DNA of 64,000 bases from assembly GCA_027563935.2 (NCBI GenBank), contig CM050454.1:976501-1040500 (forward strand), written 5' to 3'. Numbering within the stretch: the stretch's first letter is position 1; the number at the start of each line of letters is the position of its first letter. The stretch is from Costus lasius (lineage: Eukaryota; Streptophyta; Magnoliopsida; Zingiberales; Costaceae). The notes beneath the pieces are model-generated. The model searched no databases. It saw only the letters and a program-made list of their open reading frames with translations, and was not told the origin of the DNA. This document shows positions 22,801-36,110 of the stretch, one piece after another. The position numbers and the translations under genes are program-made.

Positions 22801-25800
22801 CAGGCGATGGAGGACGCAGAGTGAGCCCTGCATCGGGCAACTACACAGGCGCGCGGGTTTCTCCTTTCTCTTCTTCCTCTTCTACTTTCTTCTTCTTTTT
22901 TCTTCAGTTCCACCAAAATTCCGTGATCCACTAGAATTCCATCCAGATCCATCGATATGTACCGGTCCCACCGGTAAGCGGTACAACCGATCGGACCAAA
23001 ACTTGAAACCTTGGTTAACACTTAACTTTTTTTTCCAGATGAAGATCATCTCATCTTATGGCTATTTATTTCTATTCAAGTTGATTAGAAAGTACAAGGT
23101 AGCATTGGTTGCAATCTACACAACCATTGGTTTATGAAATGAAAAAGGTTATTCACTTTAATAAAATTAAGAATTAAACTCATTTTTTTTGGTGAAAAGA
23201 GGAAAGAGGCTAATAGTGGAGGGGAAGTTATAGCAAATATAATTTATCAATCTTGTGAAGATTGAGTATGTGATATCTGCTTCTTAGAATGCACAAACGA
23301 GTTTTGTATATTCTCATTTAAGTCCTCATATGAGACTTTTATCATGATCTCGTTTATGTTTTTCAGGAATTTTCAGATTATGTTCCCGGCACACAGAAAA
23401 AAGTTACTGGGGAAGTTATTAAATGGAACAAGATTACTGGGCCTGAAAAAGTGGACGCTATTCAGTATATAGAGTTTCTTGAAGCAGAAGTTGAGGACCT
23501 GAGGCGTCAACTCACAAGGAGGTCAGCAAATGGACACAATGAACTTTTGGAATATCTAAAATCCCTTGAACCTCAAAATTTGCAGGTATCGAATGCTTAA
23601 TATTTTCCTTTTTTAGCAATGCAAGTGTGATATATTAATTAAATGAATATATATTAGCCTCATATACTCGCTCCCATTAAAACACGTTGATATTGTATAC
23701 ATGGGCGTACACATGACATCATTACTATATTTCTCCATTGTAGCATTATGACATTACTATAAGATATCATTCCATCCAATCAAAAGCCTATAAGCCTTAA
23801 GTTCACTATAGAGAATTCATGAAGTTTTTTAACCTTCCTCTAGATGTGTGAAGCTACCTATGTTGATAATGCAAAAGATTTGTCATATGTATTGCCTTAA
23901 CACAGGTTCACTTGAATCTTTTTGCCCATTTGTGATAATTGTTGCACTGATGGTCAACTTCTTTGTCATGATGATAACATCGTTTCCCACAAATCTAGAA
24001 CTATTCCATGGGATAAAAAAGTATTGTCTAAGTGTCAACATAGGTCTTTAATAAATTTAAGTATCAACATAGTCATTCATAAAATTTGCAATGAATTTGT
24101 AACTATGACCCACGATAAAGAGAAACCTATTTTATTAACTTAATTAACTTAAAACTACATAGCTCTATTAAAAATGCTTAAGTCCAATTTAATGGTACTA
24201 AGCTTATTAAGTCTGCCATTATAATTCTCCTCTCACTTTCTACTTGGGAGTGAATTAAGGTGCCTCAATCTCTATCTTTTAAGACTATCATCCTCATTAA
24301 GCCTCGAGGCCGAACTTGTACTTCAGTATCACCACTAGTTTAACATATAAGGCCAATCCAATAGTGACTTTGGTATCCATGATAATTCTTTCCTATTAGA
24401 CTCTCACCTATAGTACCATTTATTGTGATTTGCCTAATAAGAAACTAAATTAGTTTATTTGAGCCTTATATAATGTACCATTATATTTTGCCTTTCACTT
24501 CTTTCATGAACTGAATTAGAATGTCATAATGGTAAGATTATCAACACAAATAATTTGTGACTTTTATCACACATTAGGATATTGTATTGTTTGATAATAT
24601 AGCAAAATCATAAATTGAAATTTACAAAACTAGACATAGTAATTAACTTCTACTTTATTTTAATAGATTATTACTTAGGATCTACTTCCACATTAAAAAA
24701 AATGCAAGTAGAAGAATAAAAATGGCCATAAAAAGTTAAAACTATTTTCCTTTTTCATGTTTCATGATTTTAATATTTTTCTAAGAGCTACATTCTACAA
24801 TAATGTCTTTGTATGTGTATATATTACACACTGTCAATAAATGACTAATCTTTTTAAGCATGTCAATTTATCTATTGTAGGATATGAAATTACAATTTCC
24901 AACTTGTATAGAACTATCATGTAATATATGATTTAGTAAAATATTGGTACAAAGTTATATAGCACATGCAAACAATGAGTGGCTCAAAAATTATTTCATG
25001 TCTTTATGTTTATAAATAAAAACTATTTTATCTTAAATATAAGAATGCCAATCCAATTTCATTATCATGCACTAAAAATTTAAAATTTTAAGTACTTTTT
25101 TGTACCATTTATGTATATAATTGCATACTGTTTTAAAGTAATTCAATAAAACTTTTATCTAATCCAGTTCCACAAATCTAACTTTTATGTATATCATATC
25201 ATTTTGCTGCTGGCGTACCCAGATCTCAACTATAGTTTTGCATCTTATGGTACAAGTTGGCTTGCCTATCAATATTCCAGATTTTATAGGTTAGTAAAAC
25301 CAAATAAGTACCAAAACATAGGATAAGCTTGGAAATCTTAAGCACCCAAAAGAAAAAGGGTAAAACTAGGTTAGTAACCAAATTTACTAGGGGTCCATGT
25401 CTATTTGGTGAGATTCTATTTGGTGCAGTAGCTGTTGCTTTTTCTCTCCTATTTAGTCTAGGGGTTTTTATTAGTTCCTGATGGAATGACTAGCTGGTCC
25501 ACAAATTGGACGGTGTCATACTCTAATTTTTCACAATGGAAATACCAATAAGTGATGACTCGAGTACTTAACCCGCCAGTTTCTGACTTAACCAAATGTG
25601 TACAACGGAATGTGTAAATCCTCCTGACCCCCGCTCACTCTGTATGTGCACGCATTGACCATTAGATGTACCCCGAAATGTGTAACCCCCGAAAATGAGT
25701 AACACCTTGGATTGTATAAACTCTACACTACATAACCACGATTGTGTAAACGCCCCACGCCTCGTTGAGTAACCTCTGTGCACCTTTGTGTAAATTATAT

Positions 25801-28614
25801 AATCTCTGTGTGCTGCACTCCACTTGCTGCGAACTAGTGTGTTCCGTCCCCAAGCCCCTAACCCTCAATCACTTATGTGTTGCTATGTAATGTTACTCTA
25901 GGCGGCGGATTGAGTTAGCGCTTTCCCCAACCACTTTGCACACCTTGAGTTGGCGCCCTAAGCAATATCACAACCCCACACTATACTTATGCGTGGTACA
26001 CACACAACACAAAGGCAATGATGCACTAGACATATGCATCATGATCTAACAATCACAAACTACAAAGCTTGGTTGCACTTATGGAATATGCACCAATCAC
26101 AAAAACTCACAAGCACGACGAAGAATCACCACGTAGAGGAAAATTATCAACTACTCAATAAAATAAGCTGATACAAAAATCCTCTTGTTGGCCACACACC
26201 AACTTCTAGCATCTAATAGTATAAAACCCTAATACAAGGAGAATGTATTTAAGAGTTCAAATGTGAACCCTAAGTTCTCTGAAGAAGATGATTGTCGCCG
26301 GAGAAGATGATGGTCGCCGGTGATAACTTAGACTCTCGCTAAGTTGATGCTAGCCTTTCCCAATATTGGCTACCCTCTAGCTGGTCTCTCCAAGCTTTGT
26401 CCCTCACAAAGATGCCGGTGATGTAGAAGCCGTCGGAGATGTAGAAGTCGTCGGAGAAGATGATTATGGGAAAAGATGAAGAACTTGTCTCCACAATGCT
26501 GCTCACGCCAAAGGTGTTCTTGCCAAGATGGAAGAGCTCTCTCGTGAATGATTCTTGTGCTGCCCAAAGCTCACGCAAACTCTTTTTATCCCTATGTTAT
26601 TTTCGGCTGAACATGGAAACTCTCCCATGTCCAAGTCCTTTGCACCTGGATGATGGATTTTAGGTTAATCAGTTCCTTGGCCCACTCCGCTAAGTAACAA
26701 GAACATGGAAGTTCACCATGTACGCCAATTCTCTTGAAAACAGCAACACCCACATGTTGGGTCAGTCTCCCAACACATACAGGTCTCTGATACGCCCTTA
26801 GGTCTTGAGTTTGAGTCTCCCCCGTGCCCCAGTCTTCAATATATTTCATGCTTCCTCAGCACACTCTATGCTTCGCGCCAATGCGTCAACAATCCCCGCC
26901 TAGGACTTAAGTTATGCACCACCTGTGCACTATGTCATGCCAATGTGTCAACTGTAAACCGCCCCTGCCAAGGACTCAGGTGTGTACATAGGCCTTTCTA
27001 AATCCTACTCCAGGCCTCACCAACAGGGACTGTACACGCCCCTATTCATAACCTCTATGATTGAGTAAGAAGGAGGAAGCATCCGTACTATGAATCTGGT
27101 CTGCTCCTTAATCTTCCAACCTGCCATTATATACATTAAAATTGCTTATGCTTGAGAATCTTTTGACTTTTGCAATTGTCCTACGAAACTACATCATAAG
27201 TTGTTAACAACATCCTTCTGTTAAGATGTCAACGGACTCTTGCTCCAATGTTACAAAATTGTCATAAAGCAAAGATTGTTCTAATTGTGGTTTATCCCAG
27301 GCAATGTTTAAGTGCTTTTTTATAATGTTCCATGTGAAGTTATGTGCCTTTCATACTGCATCTTGGCCTTCCTGGATATATTATTTTGGATGTAAGTTAT
27401 TACTGATGTTATTGTTGTGCTTGACTATTGCCTATTTTCTTCAACCAAAGGTTTCTTTTCATGAAATAATTGCCTTGATAAAATTGCCCAGGTAACTGTT
27501 TCGTGGTCATACATAAAATTCTGTAATCTTCACAATGATCTTCTACAAAACTAGAATTTTTTTTGTAATACGACTTCGTTACATCTTTTTCAATGGGAAA
27601 TCTTTACAGTGTTTAGTTATTCTATTCAGGAACTGACAAACACTGCTGGGGAAGATGTAATTTTTGCTATGAATGCCTTCATAAAACGTTTGCTTGCAGT
27701 TTCAGATCCTGCACAAATGAAGGTTTGACTTTTTTGCATATGTGGTTTCCTTCAAACTTAGTGATGCTTATTAAATTAGCACGTGATCTGGGGATTATGA
27801 ATATTCAACTATTCACTTTTAGGAAATCAAATATTTAAATAAATTTGACATCTGCTTTTGGAAATACACGAAGTCTGTTTCCTAGTTGTAAATGGTCGTC
27901 CGCCTTCTGTTCCATACTTCCATCTGTTAGAAGTATCGACATACTTTTTCTTATAGCTGTTTGATGTTTGACTTTTTATGCAAAGTATAATTCTTAGTTG
28001 TGTTTGAGTAGCTTCCTGCAGTTTGACGATCATTTGCTGGGATTCATTTTAACTCTTGTTCTCTTACCACTAACTCAATGGCATAACTTGTCCTCTCTTT
28101 CACTTACATGTTAATTTGTCAATTGCTTAAATAGTATCACCCAAGATCAATCCAATTTGACATATCTGTTTTTGTCCTGAAAATTTTACTGATTAGAACT
28201 TGTATGGTTTTTTCAACAATAGTCTCCGAAAGGGTAGAAACTAGAAACAATTAGGACTTGATGAATGGGTGATACTTGATTTATAGAAAAACAGAAACAA
28301 ATGATGAAATCAAGCTATTGTCACTGAAAAAGCACATACATTATTAGCCTTCGTAGTGTTTAGTACTTACTAGGAATTACATGATTTCCCTTTTGACTCT
28401 TTTTCAGATGACATGATCTTTTGCTTCCTACGGCATCCTTTTACTTTTGTAGATTCAAGTGACACAAACTACTACTGTCGAACTTACAAATATCCTGTAT
28501 TGGTTGATGGTCGTTGGCTATAGCATTCGCAATATTGAAGTTCGCTTTGACATGGAAGGAGTACTTGATAGTCCTTCAAAGCAGCCTGAGCTACCGCCTG
28601 GGGAGGACATCTAA
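19862..28614 (+). CDS. DUF760 protein, predicted plastid (copy B, complete)
   Basis: Seven exons, all with GT-AG introns in phase 0: 19862-20053, 21204-21293, 21530-21610, 21740-21871, 23367-23585, 27630-27722 and 28453-28614, giving 322 residues. Residues 1-50 are Ser/Arg-rich and nearly free of acidic residues, as in a chloroplast transit peptide. The mature part carries two related halves: RRDILLEYVKTVQPEFM to LMYSVMMTGYMFRNAQYRLE, and LLEYLKSLEPQNLQELT to LYWLMVVGYSIRNIEVRFDM. This is the plant DUF760 family; from memory it is nearest to Arabidopsis At2g14910/At1g32160-type proteins, and UV-B-induced At3g17800 is a more distant relative. The biochemical role is unknown. Intron 5 is about 4 kb and holds repeat DNA. 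It is the only complete copy here. Confidence 0.88.
22575..23015. repeat. Fold-back insertion in intron 4 of DUF760
   Basis: Ends that are roughly inverted (AACTTTTGGCCTTGTTGGTTG on the left; CAACCGATCGGACCAAAACTT on the right) enclose a GA-rich arm (22665-22725) and a CT-rich arm (22860-22910). Shared with copy C (50405-50845), so it predates that duplication. Superfamily unresolved. Open frames inside it are low complexity. Confidence 0.45.
25350..27060. repeat. Probable repeat-derived block in intron 5
   Basis: Base composition changes here to a GC-richer sequence with many GTGTAA words (25600-25800), a TATAAAACCC motif near 26220 and a tRNA B-box-like stretch (GAGTTTGAGTCTCC near 26807). 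Also present in copy C with a few indels. It looks like inserted retroelement DNA, but I found neither paired ends nor a coding domain. Confidence 0.35.
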
Positions 28615-29051
28615 AATCTAGGAACAGAAAATTCAGACAATACAGCGAGGTACCAATTCCATTCCTGTTGAAGAATGCTGCCACCAACTTACATTTTCTG
28701 ATAGCAATTACAGTATACACTTGGTTTGGCATAAGCTTGTATTTGTCAGATATATAGAAAGGTTAAATCTTTGTGGCAAAAATAATATTCAATTTTTTTT
28801 AGTACCATTTTAGGCTATTGTGTCTCCAATGATTTTTTTTTTCTAGAATTACTTGAATTGTACAAAATGTATATTTACTGTCGTCATCTATGACTCACCA
28901 CGAAGAATTCTTACTCTTACAATAATTACTGAACAAATTGATAGGACATTAAAAATGTACTTTGTATATTGTCATTAAGGAAACCTCGATACATGACTTC
29001 TGTCTCATTTGAAATCTACAAATGTACATATTTATAGGGAGGCAAAATAGG

Positions 29052-29436
29052 AATAAAATTCTTAAAGCGCCCCAGGCGCTTAAGTGCCAAAAACGGGGGC
29101 GCTTAAGAATTAGTTAAAAAAAAAAATTTATTTTTTTTTCTTAGAAATAATGTACACCTTGTAAGCTATTTAGTGGTACCAATATTGAGGTATTTTAGAT
29201 TACGTATACATAAAAAATACTCTAACCAATATCACATATAAGACAAAAAAATACTATTCACGTTATAAAGAAATTTAACATTGATTAAGGCATTTTTTTA
29301 CAAATACGTAATCTAAAATACCTCAATGTTGGTACCATTGAATAGCTTACAAGGTATACATCATTTCTAAAAAAAAAAATTTTAAACTAATTCTTAAGCG
29401 CCCCCCGGTTTTGGCAGGTGCTTAAGTATTTTTTTC
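29052..29436. mobile_element. Mutator-like MITE, copy B
   Basis: Same insertion as 1181-1564, flanked by GCAAAATAGG at 29042-29051 and 29437-29446; differs from copy A by a few bases. Confidence 0.75.
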
Positions 29437-30316
29437 GCAAAATAGGGTGGGAAGAATATTCAAAAAGGACCTTATGGAGGGAATAAAACTTCTAAGCGCC
29501 CTCCCTCGCCGAGCGGGGCATTTCGATCCACCATCCCTGCCACTTTGAGGTTCGTGCATGCACGAATGCTAAGCCATTTTGACGGTGGATGAAGTGCCCT
29601 GCTCAAAGAGGGGGCTTGGCCGTTTTTTTTCTTATGGAGGCCTGAGTCTCAGTTTGGCCTTAGGCAAGTACACATGATCTCATGTCTTAGTGAAAGATGT
29701 CTTTTTCTGAATTTCTGCCCATAAGACAACGTATTTGGCTGCAACTTTTGTTTCTGACCTACTTATCAAGCTTTTTTTGAATAAAAAATTATTTATGCTG
29801 CATCTTATAATGGAACATAGAATAGTTATCACTTGCGCCTTATTTTTTTGTAATTGATGAAGATAAAATTTAATTTTAGGATTTTGTTATTAACAATAAA
29901 AGTTGTTATTAGTTGAATGATATAAATCCTAAGCTTTCTCTACATATGTTTAGTTGATATTGTGCCTTCTTTTCCTTTTATATGGAAACATTTTTTATGC
30001 AGCCGTGCCTGCCTAAAAATATTAGGAAGGTTTCAAAATTTTGAGATAAAAGTTATTGTTTTAAAAAATATATATATAAGCTTATTCGCAATAATATTAA
30101 TACTATTGAATAACTAAAAACATATAAATTATATTTTTTATAATTTTTTTAAAAAATAATTTTTAATGTAAAATTTGCTATCCTTAACTTTTTTAAGGTA
30201 GCCGCGGTCGCCTAAAAAATTTGCTCCTTTTATGACTTAAATGTACATATAATGTCTTCGGAATGAGAAATAAGCACACAATTGAGGGGAGGACGAATGG
30301 ATAAGGGCCATAAGGC

Positions 30317-31129
30317 TAGGGCTGAGCATTTGGTATTTCGGTACCAGTACCAGTACCGAAATTTCGGTACCGAAGTATCGAACTTATTTTTTTGGTATCG
30401 GTACCAGTACCGAAGTACCGATATTTATATCGAAACTAGTACCGATTTTCTGAAATTTATTTCGAAAAATTTCCAAAATACCGAACTAGGGCAGCGAAGG
30501 GAGGAAGAATGGCCGGCTAGAAGTTAGGGTTCGGTTCGGTGGCTACTTTGGAGTTCGGACTTTAGAGAGAAGAATAGGGCAAAAAGATAAAACGAGGAAT
30601 AGAGCTTTTCTAAGTGAGATTGTGAGAATTTAGAAGACTTGATTCTTAAAGCTGAATTGGATTTTAGACTTAAATCAAACATCAATCATCAATCAAGTGA
30701 TTCAAGTGAATCAAGTCTCTCGATTTCAAACCCGATGTGGAAAACAGGAAAAGTGAAAACAATATTGGCTGGGCTGGGCTGATTACTGATTAGAACTTAG
30801 AAGTAATATAGGTAAAGACGTAAAGTGTAAAGAAAGAATGGGCTGGCGGTTGGGCTTGAATGGGCTAATTAGAATTGTCTCTTAGATAGTTATATATGTA
30901 TTATTAATAAATAATAATAAATAAATAAATTGGTACTTCGGTACCATAAAAAAATCTCAAAATTTTTTTTATTCCGGTACCGGTACCGCAATCCCGAATT
31001 AAAAATCGGTACCGGTACTAAAGTACCGAAGTACCGAAGTACCGAAGTACCAAAGTACTGGTACCAAAGTACCGAATACCGAAAATTTCGGTACGGTACT
31101 TCAGTACCAGTACCGTATGCTCACCCCTA
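30317..31129. mobile_element. hAT-type element, copy B
   Basis: 813 bp, with CATAAGGC on both sides; equivalent to 2445-3257. Confidence 0.8.
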
Positions 31130-31375
31130 CATAAGGCTGTCATAGCTTCCAAAATAGTACACAGTAAGAATTTCAATATTAAAATGCACTACATTGCATT
31201 GGCAAGAAGGCTCAATCATTCTTACAGTAATAAAGAGTTGCTATATTTCCCTGAATTATGTGTGAGGTATCTAAATTTCCTATGTTATGACTTTCTTTCT
31301 ATGTTAGGTGCTTTATTTATTAACTAAAAATATTTTTTTAAAATATTATAAAGAAGTAATATACATACTCTAAGC

Positions 31376-31905
31376 TAGACCTAGCAAAACCTGACCCGAC
31401 CTGCTGACCTGACCTGACTTGACACGAAGTTAGGCGGGTTCGGATCAATCATAATCGTGTTCGGGTCATAAACAGGTCAACCTGTTTATGACCCGAAAAT
31501 AATCGGGTCGTGTCGGGTTGTAAACGGGTTGACTCGCTTAACCCGATTACATTATATATTTATAGGTAAAAAATTTAAATATAGGCTCACCTAACTCCCA
31601 TTACTAGCCTATAAGCCCAAATATCTTCTAATTATCTTTTAACATATATTTTGGCCCACACATAAGCCCAAAATTTTATTAATTTTAATAGAATTTTTTT
31701 TATCAATTTATTATTTATATTTAAAATATAAATGATAAACGGGTTGTTCGGGTCGTGTCGGGTTAACTTGATTATATTCAGGCCGTGTTCGTGTTAGACA
31801 ATTTAACCCAATTAATTAAACGGGTCATGTTCGGGTTGGCTTAATCGGGTCACAGGTCAGCTGACACGACCCATTTATGACCCGCTGACCAGAATTGTCA
31901 GGTCT
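31376..31905. mobile_element. Nested TAGACC inverted-repeat element, copy B
   Basis: Equivalent to 3504-4033 and inserted at the same place in the palindromic element. Confidence 0.6.
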
Positions 31906-32913
31906 AAGCATTTCAATGGTACCAATATTGTCATAAAAAAAATTTACGCACGATAAGAAATTAACAAAAATATTATCGTATAAATTTAAGGCCAAATAGT
32001 AGCCATAAATTTTTACGATAATATTTTTTTTAATTTTTTATCATGCGTAATTTTTTTTATAACAATATTGGTACCATTGAAAAGTTTAGAGTATGTAGAT
32101 TACTTCTTTATAATTTTTTTTTAAAAAAATATTTTTAATACAAAAATGAATCACCTTATATAAGTTTTTCTATGTTAGGTGCTTTGTTTTTTAACTAAAA
32201 ATATTTTTTTAAAAAAAAATTATAAAGAAGTAATCTACACACTTTAAACTTTTCAATGGTACCAATATTATCATAAAAAAATTTATGCACGATAAAAAAT
32301 TAATAAAAATATTATCATAAAAATTTAAGGCCAAATAGTAATCATAAATTCCAATGTCAACAAGGATTTACCTTTGTGTTTTACATTTAAATCAAATACT
32401 CTTTTATTTCTCCGATATTTTGCCCCTCTTGACATTAGGTTTTATTTTTATCAAAATATAATATTCTTCTCTGCCCATTGTGAATATACCTTGGGTAATG
32501 TTTGCGTCCAAATATTTGATATACTTGCACTCCAAAAATTTTACTAATGAGTTATATATATATTGCAAAATAACACTCTTATCTCATCCCTCCCGCAGCT
32601 AGGGATGATTAAAAAACTTCATCCTTACCTTGGCTTGACCTCTCTCAATTTGATCGAGTAAATTTTGAGTTGATTGGGTGCTAAGTCAAGTTTAGATAAA
32701 ACCTGACTTTTACTCACTGCCTTGATGACCTTGTAATGTAACCTACATTTGCTTGAGAAATTTTTATACGAGATCACAACAATAAATAAGTAATTACTAT
32801 GAAGCACAGGCAGTAAAATGAATTTAATCCAACTTTTTGTAAAAAAAAATGTTCATCATTCATCATAAAACATACGTGGACCATATGCCTTACATTTAAT
32901 TATGCAACCTAGT

Positions 32914-34390
32914 TCATATGATCACCAGTACTCTCTCCCATTCATTCACATGCTTAGATAGCATTTTGAGTACATCACTTTGGATTTGCTCATCCCAGAT
33001 TCCTTTGACCGAAACTATTTTCAGATGATCTAACGCTTTCAATGAGGCTGGAATTCTGAATTGCTGCTTCCAGGTGTTTGAAGTGAATGGCCAATAATAC
33101 TTTATGTCAAGTCAAAAGAAAAACAAAACAAATTAGAAAAAAATATTATACATTAGATTAGTAAATTTATATATTTTAAGTGTATATAATGACCACAAAC
33201 CTCCGACTCATCAATCACTTGGAGCGATGACAGATTTGGGGAGTGCACAAGAAAACAAAGGAGAACTTGTTTGATGTAATCTTCGCTAATATCCGCGCTG
33301 AACTTTAATCGCTTCAATTTGCGGAAGATGGGAAAGCGTGTCATGTGTTTGAGGAGGCACCAAGGATTGTCCTGAAACAATGGAACAAGAAGCATTCAAT
33401 AATTAAATGTAATTCAATGTAACAAAGATTAGAGAGGAGAAGAAGAAAGTGCATGTATATATAGATTACCTTCACCCCGATGCGTAGCTTAAGGCGAAGG
33501 GTCAACGTTGTCACACTGCGCAAGCTCATAAAAATCTGTGTAAATTGCTTAGTGGTCTTTGGTGAAGAGTAAGACAAATCCATGGAAGCTTCGCGGAGAG
33601 AAGGTAGTTTGCCTTGGAATCGCTTTAGATACGCCCAGCTTGATAAATGCAAGTATTCAAGCCTAGCACAAGAAATTTTAACCTGGTAGGAGTCTCTGTC
33701 GCTGTAACAATCATCATCTATGATAGTTAGGCGACGGAGATTGGGTGTTGTGATCTCCACAACTTCATCCAACCATCCGCGATACAGGGTCAACTCTTGG
33801 AGGTTGGGACAGGAACGGAGCGCCGCGAAACACTTATCAACGAAGGATGCCGAGGGAAAGTGCAGTGTCAGCGCCTTGAGCTTGCTTGCCGCAATGTGTT
33901 GGGGAAACATGGAGGACAAGATATAATTGATGTACTGCATGTCCAGTGACTCGACGGACGGCAGGTCGAAGAAAGTAGACAGCGGTGGAGGGTTGGACAG
34001 ATAGGAGGTGTGCACAGACATGTCTCGCACGCCGTGGGATCTGGCGTAACTGATCCAGTCGCTAATCGGGTCTGCCAGGTGATAGAAGTCGTAGGTGATG
34101 TGGAGATGGAAGCGGAACAGAGGGCAGGTGGCGTCGCGGCGGGCGATGAACTGGTTGATCTTTTCTGCCGCTTCGCTGGCCTCCAATTCGGGCTTGTAGA
34201 CTTTGTCACCGCCGGGAATAGCCTTGACGACGAAGTGAAAGGCAGGGACGCAGCGCCAGAGGTGGCGCCACCGTGAGGAGAGGACGGAGGTGCGAACAGA
34301 ATCGGGAGTGGGGAGGAAGGAGAGGATGTGCTGGAGGATGTCGTCCGCAATGTCGCTCAGGTGATCGCAATCACTCATAGGCGATGACAT
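32914..34390 (-). CDS. F-box/LRR protein (copy B)
   Basis: Exons 34390-33470, 33371-33201 and 33099-32914, with the same splice sites and the same 425-residue product as the copy at 5547-7023; I saw no amino-acid difference in the regions compared. The F-box, LRR and FBD-like parts are all present. Upstream the gene has lost 32 bp that include the probable TATA region (join at about 34752), plus about 100 bp further out. It may therefore be silent or use another start site, although its coding sequence is intact. Confidence 0.8.
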
Positions 34391-35020
34391 CTGCGTATGA
34401 AGGAGGAAATGCGGCGTCCTCCGAGGATGGCGTCTCCGCGCGGCCGCTGAGTTCGGCAGTGAGCTGCAGCGACGGCGAAAGGAGTCGCAGGAGCAGCGGG
34501 AAAGAAACAAAGTGAATAATGTAAAAAAAAGGCCGGGCTCACCGATTCTGCGGCGCGAACACGTCGGAGGTCGCCGGCAACAAGAAAGGCGCCGGTGGCA
34601 GACGGTATTTCTCGCTAGCGTGCCTTGAAGCTGAGACAGTGGTGAGGCTAGGGCACGCCAGAGCCTTATATTGGGTGCGACGAGTAGGCGCCCGCCTATC
34701 TCGATGTTCTCCGCGTTCTTCGGAAATGCGGCGGCGAGAAAGGCCGAGGTCTGTACAGGTTATTTTAATAATGATTATAGTTTAATAATTATGTATATTT
34801 TAATAATCAAATATATTTTAATTATTTGATTTATAAAATAATAAGCATCAATAGTATTTATTGTGGTTCATTATTATATCACCTAAGGCAAAGAAAACGG
34901 TATATTATGTTTTTTATCTAAATTTACATTGTGTTTCTTTTAAAAACTCAAAACCTAGGCTATGTTTTCATGAACGAAAAATTGAAAAGAAAAAATAAAA
35001 AATAAATTAAATTTAGATAT

Positions 35021-35643
35021 AAAATATTACTAGATTCAATATATTTTTTATTCTTTTCTCTAAGTTTTCTATTGAAAAAACACAGCACTAATGTGCGAGC
35101 ATTTTATATATTTACAATATTTACTCTTATTTCTCATCATAAGCTTAATCTATTATAAAGTTAGATAGACTTTGGATTTGAACTAGTTTGATTTCACTTA
35201 GGTGTTCTACATCTTGTTTTAGCATATCAAATAAAAAAAAGTTTAATACATTTAATATTTATGTAAATGAAAATAGCAATGAGATCTAGTATGAATTCTA
35301 TTTACTCGAATACTGTTTCACTCCTGCTAGAATTGAAAGAGAGTATGTGTTCGACGATCTTAGTCAAAGTCAAACTACACGATGTCATTCGAGTACTGTT
35401 TGACTAAAATTTTTTAGGAAGTTAAATTGTACGATTTTAGTTAATTTTATGTATGTTGATCAATATTATGTGCATTGACTTTACATCAAAAATCTTGCTT
35501 AAAAGATCACAGAACGTGCTGCGATGGGGAAGGACACCCTTCCCCAAAATTTTTTTCCTTTGATAGTAATATTCGAAAATTAAATTAAGGTGGATAAATA
35601 GAATATGTAAAAGTCAATAAATATTTATAAATTTAGAAATATA

Positions 35644-35650
<7 letters not shown>
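35021..35650. other. AT-rich unique DNA
   Basis: No coding region, RNA gene or repeat family recognised. It follows the end of homology with the array. Confidence 0.5.

Positions 35651-35704
<54 letters not shown>
35651..35704. repeat. TA dinucleotide microsatellite
   Basis: About 27 uninterrupted TA repeats, directly against the chitinase fragment. Confidence 0.95.
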
Positions 35705-35706
<2 letters not shown>

Positions 35707-36110
35707 TTCTGGATGACGGCGCCACCGACCGGATCGGAGTCGCCCTCCTCAACAACCCAGATCAGGTCGCCACCGACCGGATTGTGGATCGTCTCCTTTA
35801 AGACGGCCATATGGTTCTGGATGACGGCGCAGGGGGCGAAGCCGTCGTGCCACAACGTGATCACAGGCCAGTGGTCGCATCTGCCGCCGACCAAGCGGCG
35901 GGGCGGCTCCCGGGATTCGGCCTCCTCACCAACATCATCAACGGCGGGGTCGAGTGCGGAAAGGGCTCCAACAACCAGGTCGCCGATCGGATCGGCTTCT
36001 ACAAGCGGTACTGCGATCTGTTCGGCATCGGCTACGGCAACAACCTCGACTGCTACAGCCAGACGCCGTACAACGGCTGGGGATTGGCCTCGCCGGCTCC
36101 TTCCCTTTGA
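35705..36110 (+). pseudogene. GH19 chitinase fragment
   Basis: Encodes C-terminal parts of a plant class I/II chitinase (glycoside hydrolase 19, chitin cleavage in defence). [15 protein letters not shown] is followed by [20 protein letters not shown] and VITGQW, then, in another frame, [38 protein letters not shown] and [10 protein letters not shown]. At least two frame changes are needed, one near 35790 and one near 35893. The N-terminus, including the catalytic Glu region, is missing; the fragment begins at the TA microsatellite. Part of the sequence is a local echo: ATGGTTCTGGATGACGGCGC occurs at both 35703 and 35811. Non-functional. Confidence 0.8.

Larger units (their letters stand above)
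30094..35020. repeat. Array-type unit, copy B (single, with F-box)
   Basis: Equivalent of 2222-7763. It is not followed by further units: homology to the array tail fades near 35020. Compared with copy A it lacks about 505 bp (4843-5342), 32 bp at 34752 and about 100 bp near 34809. Confidence 0.75.

Noticed and set aside
22639..23137. Open frames in intron 4 of DUF760 (both strands)
   Set aside because: They come from GA- and CT-rich arms of a fold-back insertion and lack any domain.
26800..26825. Functional tRNA gene suggested by a B-box-like motif
   Set aside because: No A box at proper spacing and no cloverleaf; at most a SINE remnant.
28484..28732. Minus-strand frame over DUF760 exon 7 (also 613-861)
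   Set aside because: Antisense of a conserved exon; no independent support.
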